From Pseudomonadota bacterium (GTDB lineage: Bacteria; Desulfobacterota; Desulfobacteria; Desulfobacterales; RPRI01), in NCBI GenBank assembly GCA_018817425.1, contig JAHITX010000080.1, positions 1-64,000 of the forward strand: 64,000 bases of DNA, given 5' to 3'. A program made the translations under genes and the position numbers. The notes below the pieces were generated by a model. It saw only the letters and a program-made list of their open reading frames with translations, was not told where the DNA came from and ran no database searches. The stretch's first letter is position 1. Every line of letters begins with the position of its first letter. Of the stretch, positions 1 to 7,955 are shown in pieces.

Positions 1-100
1 AAATAGCGCAAGCACGGTTCTGAGAGGGGTTAGCGCCAACTGATGTATGGTTGAAATATTGTGGCACCGCCGGGAAACCAGGCGGAAACGGAGAACACAA
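1..100 (+). other. Possible 3' end of a group II intron (domain V remnant)
   Basis: The first bases read as the loop and 3' strand of a group II intron domain V: AAA of a GAAA tetraloop, then AGCGC, a two-base AA bulge, and GCACGGTTC, followed by TGAGAGGGG as is common after domain V. The 5' strand and any reverse transcriptase would lie outside the window. The downstream ~70 bases contain short inverted pieces but I cannot define domain VI or the splice site, so the right boundary is arbitrary. The call rests on one short motif and could be chance. Confidence 0.3.
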
Positions 101-204
101 ACATCGACCTGTAGCATCAGAAGAAACTAATCTACTCGACTTTGTGACTAATAGGATAATTGTTGTCAGGTCTACTCTTAGCTCTTGTTGAAAGATTGAT
201 GGAA

Positions 205-262
205 CTTAATTGCCATGGCGGGGTGTGGGATATAAAGCCCATTTGAAAGAAAGAAGAATATC
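205..262 (+). repeat. Dispersed repeat B, short copy
   Basis: This stretch (CTTAATTGCCATGGCGGGG and onward through GCCCATTTGAAAGAAAGAAG) matches the starts of two other copies at 308 and 2012. Only the left part of the repeat is present here. It has no coding potential and no recognisable transposase. Confidence 0.6.
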
Positions 263-307
263 GAATATCGAACAAGGAATAATGAATGTCGAAGGAAGAT
301 AAATCTC

Positions 308-437
308 GGCGGGGTGTGGGAAATAGAACGCATTTGAAGGAAAGAAGGATATTGAATAAGGAAACAACCCCCCTTAATCTCCCTTTATAAGGGGAATTGG
401 AGGATGAGCACTTTTTTGAGGGGGAATGAATATCGAA
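308..437 (+). repeat. Dispersed repeat B, long copy
   Basis: Shares with the copy at 2012 the run GGGTGTGGG, AGAACGCATTTGAA, ATATTGAATAAGGAAACAAC, CCCCTTAATCTCC and GAGGATGAGCA. The central CCCCTTAATC / AAGGGG part is a small imperfect palindrome of a kind often found in dispersed noncoding repeats. The region between 120 and 480 otherwise shows no gene. Confidence 0.65.
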
Positions 438-480
438 GAGAAAAGTAGCGGTTGGTAGAATGAAAAAATCAGCCAGCCGC

Positions 481-640
481 TAACCTTTATATTCAAGCCC
501 AGCCTGGCGTGGCAAATGACTTTTTACATAATCTCGTCTTATCGGATGTGCGCTACCATTTAGAATAGGACCGACAGCGCATGCACGATAACGGCCAATT
601 ATGTAATGCTGTGCTTTGGCATGACAGGCTGGGCGTTAAG
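481..640 (+). other. attC-like imperfect palindrome (possible integron recombination site)
   Basis: The segment starts with CTAACC and ends with GGGCGTTAAG, resembling the outer R boxes of integron attC sites. Between them lie nested inverted arms: 497-516 with 615-634 (17 of 20 positions), 526-532 with 598-604 (ACATAAT/ATTATGT), 539-544 with 586-591 (TTATCG/CGATAA) and a GCGCT/AGCGC pair near 550 and 576. The whole could fold into one long hairpin of about VCR size. The last R-box base is A rather than the pyrimidine of GTTRRRY, the left and right spacers are unequal, and no integrase is in view, so the identification is tentative. Confidence 0.4.
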
Positions 641-659
641 ATGATAGCGGCTACCTTTT

Positions 660-989
660 TCATTTTATGGCATAAGCCTTGTCATGAGGGCCTACCGTTA
701 AAAAGATAACTGTCTTGTCTTCCAGCCCTTCACAAAGGCAATATGCGCAAGCCGGTATCTTCCGGCATTCTTCGCAGATCGTAAATATGACGCGGAAGTT
801 TCTATCAATGCGAGTGCTGCGGCATCCACGCAAGTTGAGCTTCCCGGAGGTATCTGTAAGCTTTTCGGCATTATGATACGGATCGGCCAGGACTCTTTCA
901 ACACGGCGCTTTATTTGCTCCCGCATGGCACTGTACCGTTTTAGATTAGTGACAAACCTTTGCTCATAAACGGCTTGGTAATTACTCAC
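660..989 (-). CDS. RelE/ParE-like toxin
   Basis: A 109-residue basic protein with the general pattern of RelE/ParE-fold toxins: an N-terminal helical part with a basic KRRVERVL helix, then KLNLRGCRSTRIDRNFRVIF, in which alternating strand residues and arginines resemble the RelE core, and a closing strand VGPHDKAYAIK. Such proteins cleave ribosome-bound mRNA or inhibit gyrase; which applies here is not visible. It overlaps the upstream antitoxin-like gene by 8 bases, typical of a type II toxin-antitoxin pair. A CxxC...CxxC-like set (CEEC, CAYC) in the middle is unusual for RelE and might bind metal. Family placement is by pattern only. Confidence 0.6.
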   Translation of the reverse strand: MSNYQAVYEQRFVTNLKRYSAMREQIKRRVERVLADPYHNAEKLTDTSGKLNLRGCRSTRIDRNFRVIFTICEECRKIPACAYCLCEGLEDKTVIFLTVGPHDKAYAIK

Positions 990-1206
990 CCCATACCTCG
1001 TCGTGGGAATGCAACTTGATCTTATTATGTTTTTTGCGTTTGCCTATTTCTTCCATGTCTTTATAAAGAGGCATTTCCGGCGTGAGTTGGAAAACATCCA
1101 TGTTCTTTTTTAAGATTTTTGATAATTCTTCCCTGACAACCCGCCTGATCATGGGTTCCAGGGTGCTGGCCAGTTCTTTTATGTTTATGTTTTCTGCATG
1201 AGACAT
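982..1206 (-). CDS. Probable antitoxin partner of the RelE-like toxin
   Basis: A 74-residue protein whose 3' end overlaps the start of the toxin gene. The first half is a predicted amphipathic helix (ELASTLEPMIRRVVREELSK), the second half is charged and probably extended (PEMPLYKDMEEIGKRKKHNK), which is the usual layout of a type II antitoxin that dimerises with one half and wraps the toxin with the other. Similar short proteins often sit before RelE toxins in Desulfobacterota. No ribbon-helix-helix or HTH motif is obvious, so DNA binding may depend on the XRE protein encoded just upstream. Function is inferred from context. Confidence 0.55.
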   Translation of the reverse strand: MSHAENINIKELASTLEPMIRRVVREELSKILKKNMDVFQLTPEMPLYKDMEEIGKRKKHNKIKLHSHDEVWGE

Positions 1207-1226
1207 AGGGTCTTTTCTCCTTAATA

Positions 1227-1607
1227 TTAGGAACGCTGTGCTTTCTGTTTCAGTTGTTCCTTCTCAATAAAAGAATCCAGCAACTGGATAACTTGACGTT
1301 TCTCTTTGATATCCAGCTTTTCAATCTGACTAAACCGTCGCCATAGGCGCATATCTTTGTTTTTGCCTTCCCTCTCAATCTTCTCTATCCCGAACAATTG
1401 ATCTATAGAGATATCCAGCGCTTTTGCAAGCACCGGCATGACATGGGCAGGAGGATTTTGAGCCTGTTTTTCATAATAAGCGATCATCCTGTGAGATATC
1501 CCCGTTTCTTTTCCAAGGCTCCTCTGGGAATACCCTCTTTCAATTCTAAGCCTGGCTAACCGTTGTCCGGATGTTTCTTCTTTGTTCACTTTTTTAATCT
1601 CTGACAT
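1227..1607 (-). CDS. XRE-family HTH transcriptional regulator
   Basis: A 126-residue protein with a Cro/C1-type helix-turn-helix at about residues 14-68: GQRLARLRIERGYSQRSLGK, then GISHRMIAYYEK and a closing helix before LDISIDQLFG. The C-terminal half (RLWRRFSQIEKLDIKEKRQV) is helical and may dimerise. It is the first gene of a three-gene minus-strand unit, 20 bases upstream of the antitoxin-like gene, and most likely represses that operon. A MITE copy ends up 32 bases upstream of its start codon and may carry or disturb its promoter. Confidence 0.8.
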   Translation of the reverse strand: MSEIKKVNKEETSGQRLARLRIERGYSQRSLGKETGISHRMIAYYEKQAQNPPAHVMPVLAKALDISIDQLFGIEKIEREGKNKDMRLWRRFSQIEKLDIKEKRQVIQLLDSFIEKEQLKQKAQRS

Positions 1608-1639
1608 GGTATTCCTTTACAGTAAATAGCTATCCCAAG

Positions 1640-1781
1640 GAGCCAGTTTCAAAACGCCCCATTTTGGCCGATCTCAGCGTTGGGCTCAAATTGTAATCCT
1701 CGAAATACTCCATGTATTCCTGCGGTTAAAATTTTCGCCCGCCTTGACCTTGACCAAACTGAAACGTTTTGAAAGTGGCTC
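1640..1781 (+). mobile_element. MITE-like element, copy 1 (142 bp)
   Basis: Begins GAGCCAGTTTCAAAACG and ends CGTTTTGAAAGTGGCTC, inverted repeats with one mismatch over 17 bases and further imperfect pairing to about 30. It is flanked by the direct repeat CAAG (1636-1639 and 1782-1785). No reading frame for a transposase. It lies just upstream of the XRE gene. The remaining noncoding DNA from 1786 to 2011 is AT-rich and shows nothing else I can name. Confidence 0.85.
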
Positions 1782-2011
1782 CAAGCATTATGCACCAGAT
1801 ATTTAGTTGTCATTGGTGGCCTCAATAAAATGATTGTTATTCAGCTACAAATCTTGTAGCAATATATGCAACAAATATCAACTGATAATTTTTTGAGAAC
1901 GGCATTATATTTTTCTTGAAAGGCGAAGTATTGGGGATGGGGTAAATTTTTAAACTTAGGGTAGTATTTAGTGTCAGTTCAGCTTTAGTCACTTATTGAA
2001 AAATTAAGGAT

Positions 2012-2170
2012 CTTAATTGCAATGGCTGGGTGTGGGGTATAGAACGCATTTGAAAGAAAGAAGAATATTGAATAAGGAAACAACCCCCTTAATCTCCTTT
2101 TTGCCATATGGCACAATTATAAAAGGGGGAAGTGGAGGATAAGCAATTTTTTGAGGACGAATGAATATTG
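2012..2170 (+). repeat. Dispersed repeat B, third copy
   Basis: Matches the copy at 308-437 almost throughout, from GGGTGTGGG and AGAACGCATTTGAA to GAGGATAAGCA and the final TTTTTTGAGG. It has an extra ~20 bases in the centre (TTGCCATATGGCACAATTA), which contains the palindrome TGCCATATGGCA. It is noncoding and sits just downstream of the diguanylate cyclase gene. Confidence 0.65.
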
Positions 2171-2226
2171 GTTTGCTTTTCTGATTATAAGTTAACAGGA
2201 ACATGTAATGTGACAGATAGTATTTA

Positions 2227-3144
2227 TTAAAGCGTTTTCCCTTTAACCTGATTGCGGCCCTGGCTTTTGGCTTCATAAAGCATTTTATCTGTAGTATTTA
2301 TGAATTCAGCCGGTTCCAAACCATCTTTAGGAGAAGTGGTTGCTACTCCTAAAGAGATTGTTATACAATCTGCCACATCGGAGTATGCATGTATAATTTG
2401 TAATGATTCGATATGATTTCGAAGTTTTTCCGCCAGTTTCTGAGCATCATCCTGGCTTACGCCCGGCAAAATTGCTGCAAATTCTTCGCCTCCGTAACGG
2501 GCAATGATTTCACCGGATCTTTTTATGCATTGTTTTAATTCTTGAGCTACAAGCTTTAAACACTCATCACCTGCCGGATGCCCGTAATTGTCATTGAATT
2601 TTTTAAAATAATCTATATCAAGTATTACTAGTGAAACAAGTGAACCTGAGCGTTTAGCCCTATTCCATTCGGATTCAAATACCTTGTCAAAGTGTCGGCG
2701 GTTTGGTATTTCGGTAAGAGAATCTATCGCTAACATATGTTCCAGCATGTCGCTTTTTCTTTTTAGCTCAAGATGTGTATTCACTCTGGCTTTTACTATG
2801 GGCATATGAAAAGGCTTTGTAATATAATCCGCTGCTCCTGATTCCAACCCTTTAGTCTCATCTTCAACTTCACCTTTAGCTGTAACAAATACAATAGGAA
2901 TATTTTGAGTTTTTATATTTTGTTTTAAAATACTACAAACTTCATAGCCGTCCATTCCCGGCATCATGATATCAAGCAAAATTAAATCCGGAGGATTTTC
3001 AGACTTGCAGATTTCAATAGCCTTTTTCCCATCGGTTGCAATTTTAATATGGTAATCTGATTTTAGACCTCTTGCCATAACCTGTATATTTATCGGCATG
3101 TCATCTACAATCAATATAGTTTGTTTAGATTCATCAAGGAGCAT
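2227..3144 (-). CDS. Response regulator with GGDEF diguanylate cyclase domain (PleD-like)
   Basis: A 305-residue protein. Residues about 8-125 are a receiver domain: acidic pocket D14/D15, probable phosphoacceptor D58 in LLDIMMPGMDG, and conserved lysine in YITKPF. Residues about 138-300 are a GGDEF domain with an intact GGEEF signature at 218-222, so synthesis of cyclic di-GMP from GTP is likely. Five residues before the signature, where an inhibitory I-site would read RxxD, the sequence is RSGE, so product inhibition through the usual I-site may be weakened. The gene starts 24 bases after the hybrid kinase stop, so the two are probably cotranscribed and the kinase is the likely phosphodonor. 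Soluble, no membrane segment. Confidence 0.92.
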   Translation of the reverse strand: MLLDESKQTILIVDDMPINIQVMARGLKSDYHIKIATDGKKAIEICKSENPPDLILLDIMMPGMDGYEVCSILKQNIKTQNIPIVFVTAKGEVEDETKGLESGAADYITKPFHMPIVKARVNTHLELKRKSDMLEHMLAIDSLTEIPNRRHFDKVFESEWNRAKRSGSLVSLVILDIDYFKKFNDNYGHPAGDECLKLVAQELKQCIKRSGEIIARYGGEEFAAILPGVSQDDAQKLAEKLRNHIESLQIIHAYSDVADCITISLGVATTSPKDGLEPAEFINTTDKMLYEAKSQGRNQVKGKTL

Positions 3145-3168
3145 AATTTTCCTTTATTTATAAGAGAG

Positions 3169-5871
3169 CTATTCAAGGCTCTCCAAAGAAATACCCATAT
3201 ATTCACTCATATTGGATAAAACGGATAGTGCATTTTGATAATCGAATTTATCAAGATATTCTTCAAAAGTTTTTATATTGTTTTCATACCGGGACCCTGA
3301 AACTTGTTTTTGCAATGACTCTAACAATTCATCCTCTACAAGATCATTTCTTTTCAAAAGCTGCTGGAGCCTGGAAAATATAGGTGAAAGTGTTTCAATA
3401 TCAGGAGATGATTCGGGAAAGTTTATAATTTGTAAAGCGTCCATTTTTTTAAGTTGTTTTATTGATGTCAGTACCTGATGCAAAGTATTATCGAAATCAC
3501 TTAAGAGGCTGACAAAATTTCCACTGTCGCTTTGTTTAAAAGCGGCCTCAAGCTTTATAGAAGCTGATTGCAGATCATAGGCAGAAATGTTGCCGGATAC
3601 TCCCTTTATATTATGAACCAAAGCTTCTCCCTCTTCAATATCCCCCTTGCGGATTATATCCCGCATCTTTTCCGAAGCGTCATTAAATTCTGATATAAAC
3701 TGAAGCAGTATTTTTTTATAAAGTTTTTTATTGCCTTCAAATCTTTTTAATCCGGTCTTAATATCAATACCATGTAATGTCTCCGGCAAACAAATATCTT
3801 CTTGCTTTTCAGATTTTTTCGATGTCATAAGAGGCAAAATTTTTTCTGCCCCTTCAGGTTTGATCCACTTAGCGAGAGTTGACAACAGCAGGTCATTATC
3901 AATCGGTTTTGACAAGTATTCAGTCATGCCTGCCTTAAGGCATTTCTCTTTGTCGCCTTTTCTATCATATGCAGTCATGGCAATAACTGGCAGACCTTTG
4001 AAACGCTTTTCTTTTCGTATTAAACAGACAGCTTCGTATCCATCCATTTTCGGCATTTGGATATCCATTAATACGGCATCAACCATTAATACTTCCAAAG
4101 CTTTAAGGGCCTCTTTGCCGTTATTTGCAATGGTTACGCGAACACCGGCATTTTCCAGTATTTCTTGCACTATTAGCTGATTTAGTAAATTGTCTTCAAC
4201 AAGAAGAATATGTGTGCCGGCAATTTTTTGTAAATCCGCTTTATTTAAAATATTTGTTATAGATACTTTCATATCCGAACAACCTGCCGGAGATTGTACG
4301 CAGGGGTCTATTTTGTTTTTACTGATTTTAAAATATACCGTAAAATAAAATGTGCTGCCTTTTCCCGGATTGCTTTCAACCCAGATGTGGCCCCCCATCA
4401 TATTTACAAGACGTTTACATATAGCAAGACCTAATCCCATTCCGCCATATTTGCGGGACGAGGCTCCGTCTGCCTGGGTAAAAGCACCAAACAATATTGG
4501 AACAATAAAAGGATCCATGCCTATTCCTGTATCACTGACTGAAAATTGTATATTAACTCCATCGTCATTCTCATTAAGAAGTTTAGCATGTATTGTAATT
4601 TCACCGCTTTTGGTAAATTTAACGGCATTATTTGCCAGATTGACAAGAATCTGCTCTAAACGCAAATGATCGCCAATAAGAGTCTGCGGAACATTTGGTT
4701 CAATCTCAACAGTAAAATTTATGTCCTTTTTTGCGCATTCATCACCTATAAGGCTTGTAAGATGCTTTACTACATCATCCAATTGAAATTTAGCGGATTT
4801 AATGTCGAGTTTTCCTGCTTCAATTTTAGAAAAATCCAGGATATCATTAATAATTACCAAAAGCGATTGAGATGAAATGCTTATTTTTTCCAAATAATTC
4901 TCGAGTGTTGGCGTTAACTCGTTTTTTAACGCAAGATCTGTTAATCCTATAATAGCATTTAACGGAGTTTTGAATTCATGGCTGATGTTTGCTATAAATT
5001 CGCTTTTTGCCTTGTTTGCCGATTCTGTTTTTATTTTCGTTTTTTCAAGCTCTTCCACCGTTTCGCGAAGATGCTTGTTGAGATGTGCCCTTTCTATATG
5101 AGCTGTAAGCCTGGCCAGTAATTCTTCCCTTACAAAGGGTTTGGTAATATAGTCAGTTACGCCTGATTTAAACATTTCCAAAAGCTTTGATTGATCACTT
5201 GACCCTGTGAGCAGAATAAAAGGAAGATCATGCAAAAAAAGCTCATTTCTTATTTTTTTGCATAACTCATCTCCATTCAGTTGAGGCATAGATAAATCGC
5301 TTATTACCATATCTATTTCTTCTTTTCTGGCATAAAGAATTGTATAAGCTTCAAAACCGTCTCCGGCTTCAATAACACTCACACCTTCCCTTGCCAAAGT
5401 AGATGATACTATACTTCTTAATGTCGGGCTGTCATCCACTACCAGCGCCGTTAACTTCATTAAACGGTTTTCAGGTTTTAGAATTTTATTTGCGGCTGAT
5501 AGTATATCGCCTTTTGAAAATGGTTTTGTGATAAAGTCCGCAGCTCCAAGTTGAAATCCTTTGTTCCTGTCTTTAAGGTTATCGTTTCCGGTTACAAATA
5601 TAACGGGTACCTGGCATTTCTTTGAATGTTTGAAAATGCCGGAATTTTGCTTGTTTTGAAGTTTCTTGAAAGTTTCAAAGCCATCAAGTGTCGGCATTTC
5701 GATATCAAGGGTGATCAAATCCGGCATATATTCACTAAATATTGCAAGAGCTGTTTTTCCGTCACAGGCTTCCTCTAATATATATCCGCCTTCTGATAGT
5801 TCTCTTTTTAATATCTTTCTGGTTATAGGACTATCATCCACGACAAGAATTTTTTTTTGATTTTCCGGCAT
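3169..5871 (-). CDS. Hybrid sensor histidine kinase: REC-REC-HisKA-HATPase-REC-HPt
   Basis: A 900-residue soluble signalling protein. In order: receiver 1 (about 7-130, D56), receiver 2 (about 140-258, D192), a short coiled coil, HisKA with H298 in ISHEFKTPLN, HATPase_c (about 405-525; NLANNAVKF and the GMGLGLAI box), receiver 3 (about 560-675, D603 in LMDIQMP), and an HPt domain with H753 in LVHNIKGVSGN. All phosphorelay residues are present, so a full His-Asp-His relay within one chain is possible, ending on the GGDEF regulator encoded 24 bases downstream. It has no periplasmic sensor or PAS domain; the two N-terminal receivers suggest that it takes its input from another kinase. Confidence 0.93.
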   Translation of the reverse strand: MPENQKKILVVDDSPITRKILKRELSEGGYILEEACDGKTALAIFSEYMPDLITLDIEMPTLDGFETFKKLQNKQNSGIFKHSKKCQVPVIFVTGNDNLKDRNKGFQLGAADFITKPFSKGDILSAANKILKPENRLMKLTALVVDDSPTLRSIVSSTLAREGVSVIEAGDGFEAYTILYARKEEIDMVISDLSMPQLNGDELCKKIRNELFLHDLPFILLTGSSDQSKLLEMFKSGVTDYITKPFVREELLARLTAHIERAHLNKHLRETVEELEKTKIKTESANKAKSEFIANISHEFKTPLNAIIGLTDLALKNELTPTLENYLEKISISSQSLLVIINDILDFSKIEAGKLDIKSAKFQLDDVVKHLTSLIGDECAKKDINFTVEIEPNVPQTLIGDHLRLEQILVNLANNAVKFTKSGEITIHAKLLNENDDGVNIQFSVSDTGIGMDPFIVPILFGAFTQADGASSRKYGGMGLGLAICKRLVNMMGGHIWVESNPGKGSTFYFTVYFKISKNKIDPCVQSPAGCSDMKVSITNILNKADLQKIAGTHILLVEDNLLNQLIVQEILENAGVRVTIANNGKEALKALEVLMVDAVLMDIQMPKMDGYEAVCLIRKEKRFKGLPVIAMTAYDRKGDKEKCLKAGMTEYLSKPIDNDLLLSTLAKWIKPEGAEKILPLMTSKKSEKQEDICLPETLHGIDIKTGLKRFEGNKKLYKKILLQFISEFNDASEKMRDIIRKGDIEEGEALVHNIKGVSGNISAYDLQSASIKLEAAFKQSDSGNFVSLLSDFDNTLHQVLTSIKQLKKMDALQIINFPESSPDIETLSPIFSRLQQLLKRNDLVEDELLESLQKQVSGSRYENNIKTFEEYLDKFDYQNALSVLSNMSEYMGISLESLE

Positions 5872-6181
5872 ATCACTTATTATCTTTTAATATGGTGCTT
5901 TATGTTAAGTGGTTATTGAAAAAATTTAATATAGAGATATTTCTCCCCGGACAGGACCGGTAATATAAATACCTGTTATCTCATCTATCGGCATGATAAA
6001 ATAAAATCTTTAATTGTATCGGAGATACAGGTAAAGATACTTTCGGTTATGATCTGAAGATTTTGAATTATTTTTGTCAAATATATTGGGATAATAGGGA
6101 TTATGATCAGCAGGGTAATCTAAAGATTTCGGAAGGAAATTTTTACTTCTTATTTGAGTTGATAGAAATTTGGATTATACC
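5872..6181. other. 310-bp noncoding gap
   Basis: AT-rich spacer between the hybrid kinase and the dehydratase-activator gene, both on the minus strand. It should hold the promoter of the kinase/GGDEF unit and the end of the preceding transcript. I see no clear hairpin terminator, riboswitch consensus or small gene. Confidence 0.5.
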
Positions 6182-6964
6182 TTAGGGTGTTGTTTCGATT
6201 GCGTAAAGAGCTGCTCCGATAGCGCCTGTAAGTTGAGGGTATTCGGGCAGCAAAATCTTTCTTCCTATAATTTTTTCCATCATTTTGACAAGGAAAGGAT
6301 TATAAGCAACAACCCCTCCCGTCATTACGACATTATCGCCAAGTGAGTCCATTTCAAGCACCCTTTTTATTACGGATAAAAAAAGTCCTTTAATTATATC
6401 CGGGACATTTTTCCCCTGCCGGATTTTTCCTAATACTTCCGTAGCTGAAAAAACAGTGCAGTAGCTTCCAAGTTCAACCGTATCAACAGATTGTCTGGCA
6501 AGAATGTCCATGTTTTCAAGAGGTATATCAAGGCGTGCAGACATTTCTTCAAGAAAAGCTCCGGTTCCGGCTGCGCATTTTCTGTTCATCACAAAATTTA
6601 GCCTTCGGCCATCTTTATCAAGTTTTATAATTTTGTTATCCTGGCCGCCGATATCAATAATTGAAATTTGTCTTGGAAAACAGTGGAAAGATCCTTTCCC
6701 ATGGCAACTTATCTCCGTTTTTGTTTCATTGGAAAAAGAAACATTTTTCCTCCCATATCCGGTTGCAATGATACGGCTTACATTGTTATTAGATGATTTA
6801 GATGCGGCAAGGGATAGATCGAAGCATTTTTTTGCGGTTGCCAAAAAATCTGTTCCCGATTTTTCTACTGCATATCCGACCAGATTTTTACAGGAATCAA
6901 TTACGGCAACTTTTGTTCTGGATGCTCCAACATCGATTCCAACATACAAAGGATTTGTCTTCAT
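6182..6964 (-). CDS. 2-hydroxyacyl-CoA dehydratase activator-type ATPase (BadF/BadG/HgdC family)
   Basis: A 260-residue ASKHA-fold ATPase, the usual length of HgdC/FldI-type activators. Visible motifs are the phosphate-1 loop YVGIDVGASRTKVAVID, the second phosphate loop IDIGGQDNKII, and the two cysteines that bridge a [4Fe-4S] cluster across the homodimer, in NRKCAAGTGAF and YCTVFSATEV. Family members use ATP hydrolysis to push one low-potential electron into a dehydratase or benzoyl-CoA-type reductase. No dehydratase subunits lie within this window, so its partner is elsewhere or it is an orphan. It is the last gene of a minus-strand run, 24 bases after the reductase gene. Confidence 0.85.
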   Translation of the reverse strand: MKTNPLYVGIDVGASRTKVAVIDSCKNLVGYAVEKSGTDFLATAKKCFDLSLAASKSSNNNVSRIIATGYGRKNVSFSNETKTEISCHGKGSFHCFPRQISIIDIGGQDNKIIKLDKDGRRLNFVMNRKCAAGTGAFLEEMSARLDIPLENMDILARQSVDTVELGSYCTVFSATEVLGKIRQGKNVPDIIKGLFLSVIKRVLEMDSLGDNVVMTGGVVAYNPFLVKMMEKIIGRKILLPEYPQLTGAIGAALYAIETTP

Positions 6965-6988
6965 AACGGTAAAGCTGTAAAAAGCTTA

Positions 6989-7933
6989 TTATTTTGGCTC
7001 AAGAGCTTTAATAAGAGCCCTTAAGGTTTTATTGTAAGGTGTTTCCATTCCGGTCTGCCTGCCATATTCCACAAATTTTCCGTTCATAAATTCAATTTCA
7101 GTTCTGCGGTTGTTTTCAATATCTGTAAGCATGGAAGGTTTGTGATCACCGGCATTTCCCATATATTCTAATGCATAGGGATAAAAATCCCAGCCAAGAT
7201 CTATTCCGTTTGCCCTGGCAACGGCAACACATTCTTTTACAAGAGAATCTATAATCTGAAATACAAAAGGATCGTTCATGGCCTGGGACATCGTTAGTCC
7301 GGTTACTGCGCAAACCGGATTCATGCAGGAATTAAGAATTGCTTTTCGCCATATCATGGAATTTATTTCATCGGTATGTTTGGTATGAAGACCGCATTTT
7401 GTCAATATTTCAGCAATTTCAATTGCAGCCTTAGTTGATGTTTTATCAAGTTCCTGTAAATAATGCGGGGGGTGATTAAAAGACATGCGGACATGACATG
7501 GTCCGATTAGCTCACATCCGTAATTTACAACCGCTCTCATAACTGGTTTTTTACCGAGAGTTTTTGCTATTTCGGATTCAGTATCTATCCCGTTCTGCCA
7601 GCTTATAACATACATACCTTCTTTGTAAAATGCTTCTATGGCAGAGGAAACGAGTGAAAGCGTGTTTGCTTTTATAGCAAGAATTATTACATCAGGTACT
7701 TTTTCGCAAAGATCTTCTACGCTTGTACATGTGCGGGATACACTCTGCTGTATATTTTCTGCTCCTTCAATGATAATGCCCGGATTTATGGCCGGTTTCA
7801 CCAGCTCCGGAACCACATCACATAAGGTTACTTCATATCCGTTTTTTGATAGTAATGCCGAGACAATACATCCAACCGGGCCAGCTCCTATAACTGCGAA
7901 ATGCTGTGGCTGAAAATTAGATTTATTTTCCAT
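6989..7933 (-). CDS. Ketopantoate reductase family protein (ApbA/PanE-like)
   Basis: A 314-residue NADPH-binding oxidoreductase. The N-terminal Rossmann signature is GAGPVGCIVSALLSKNGYEV; later come IILAIKANT and ISWQNGIDTE, which correspond to the KAYQ/QNG segments of ketopantoate reductases, and a C-terminal helical domain with WRKAILNSCMNPVCAVTG containing the expected lysine and asparagine. Family members reduce 2-ketopantoate to pantoate for coenzyme A synthesis, but many paralogues act on other 2-oxoacids. Its position between a 75-residue protein and a 2-hydroxyacyl-CoA dehydratase activator suggests a role with 2-oxo/2-hydroxy acids rather than necessarily pantoate. Substrate not determinable from sequence. 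Confidence 0.82.
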   Translation of the reverse strand: MENKSNFQPQHFAVIGAGPVGCIVSALLSKNGYEVTLCDVVPELVKPAINPGIIIEGAENIQQSVSRTCTSVEDLCEKVPDVIILAIKANTLSLVSSAIEAFYKEGMYVISWQNGIDTESEIAKTLGKKPVMRAVVNYGCELIGPCHVRMSFNHPPHYLQELDKTSTKAAIEIAEILTKCGLHTKHTDEINSMIWRKAILNSCMNPVCAVTGLTMSQAMNDPFVFQIIDSLVKECVAVARANGIDLGWDFYPYALEYMGNAGDHKPSMLTDIENNRRTEIEFMNGKFVEYGRQTGMETPYNKTLRALIKALEPK

Positions 7934-7955
7934 ATTATGAGAATTTTTTTGATTC

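Noticed and set aside
2013-2276. 87-residue minus-strand frame
   Set aside because: It runs through repeat B and the end of the diguanylate cyclase gene; the composition is not protein-like.
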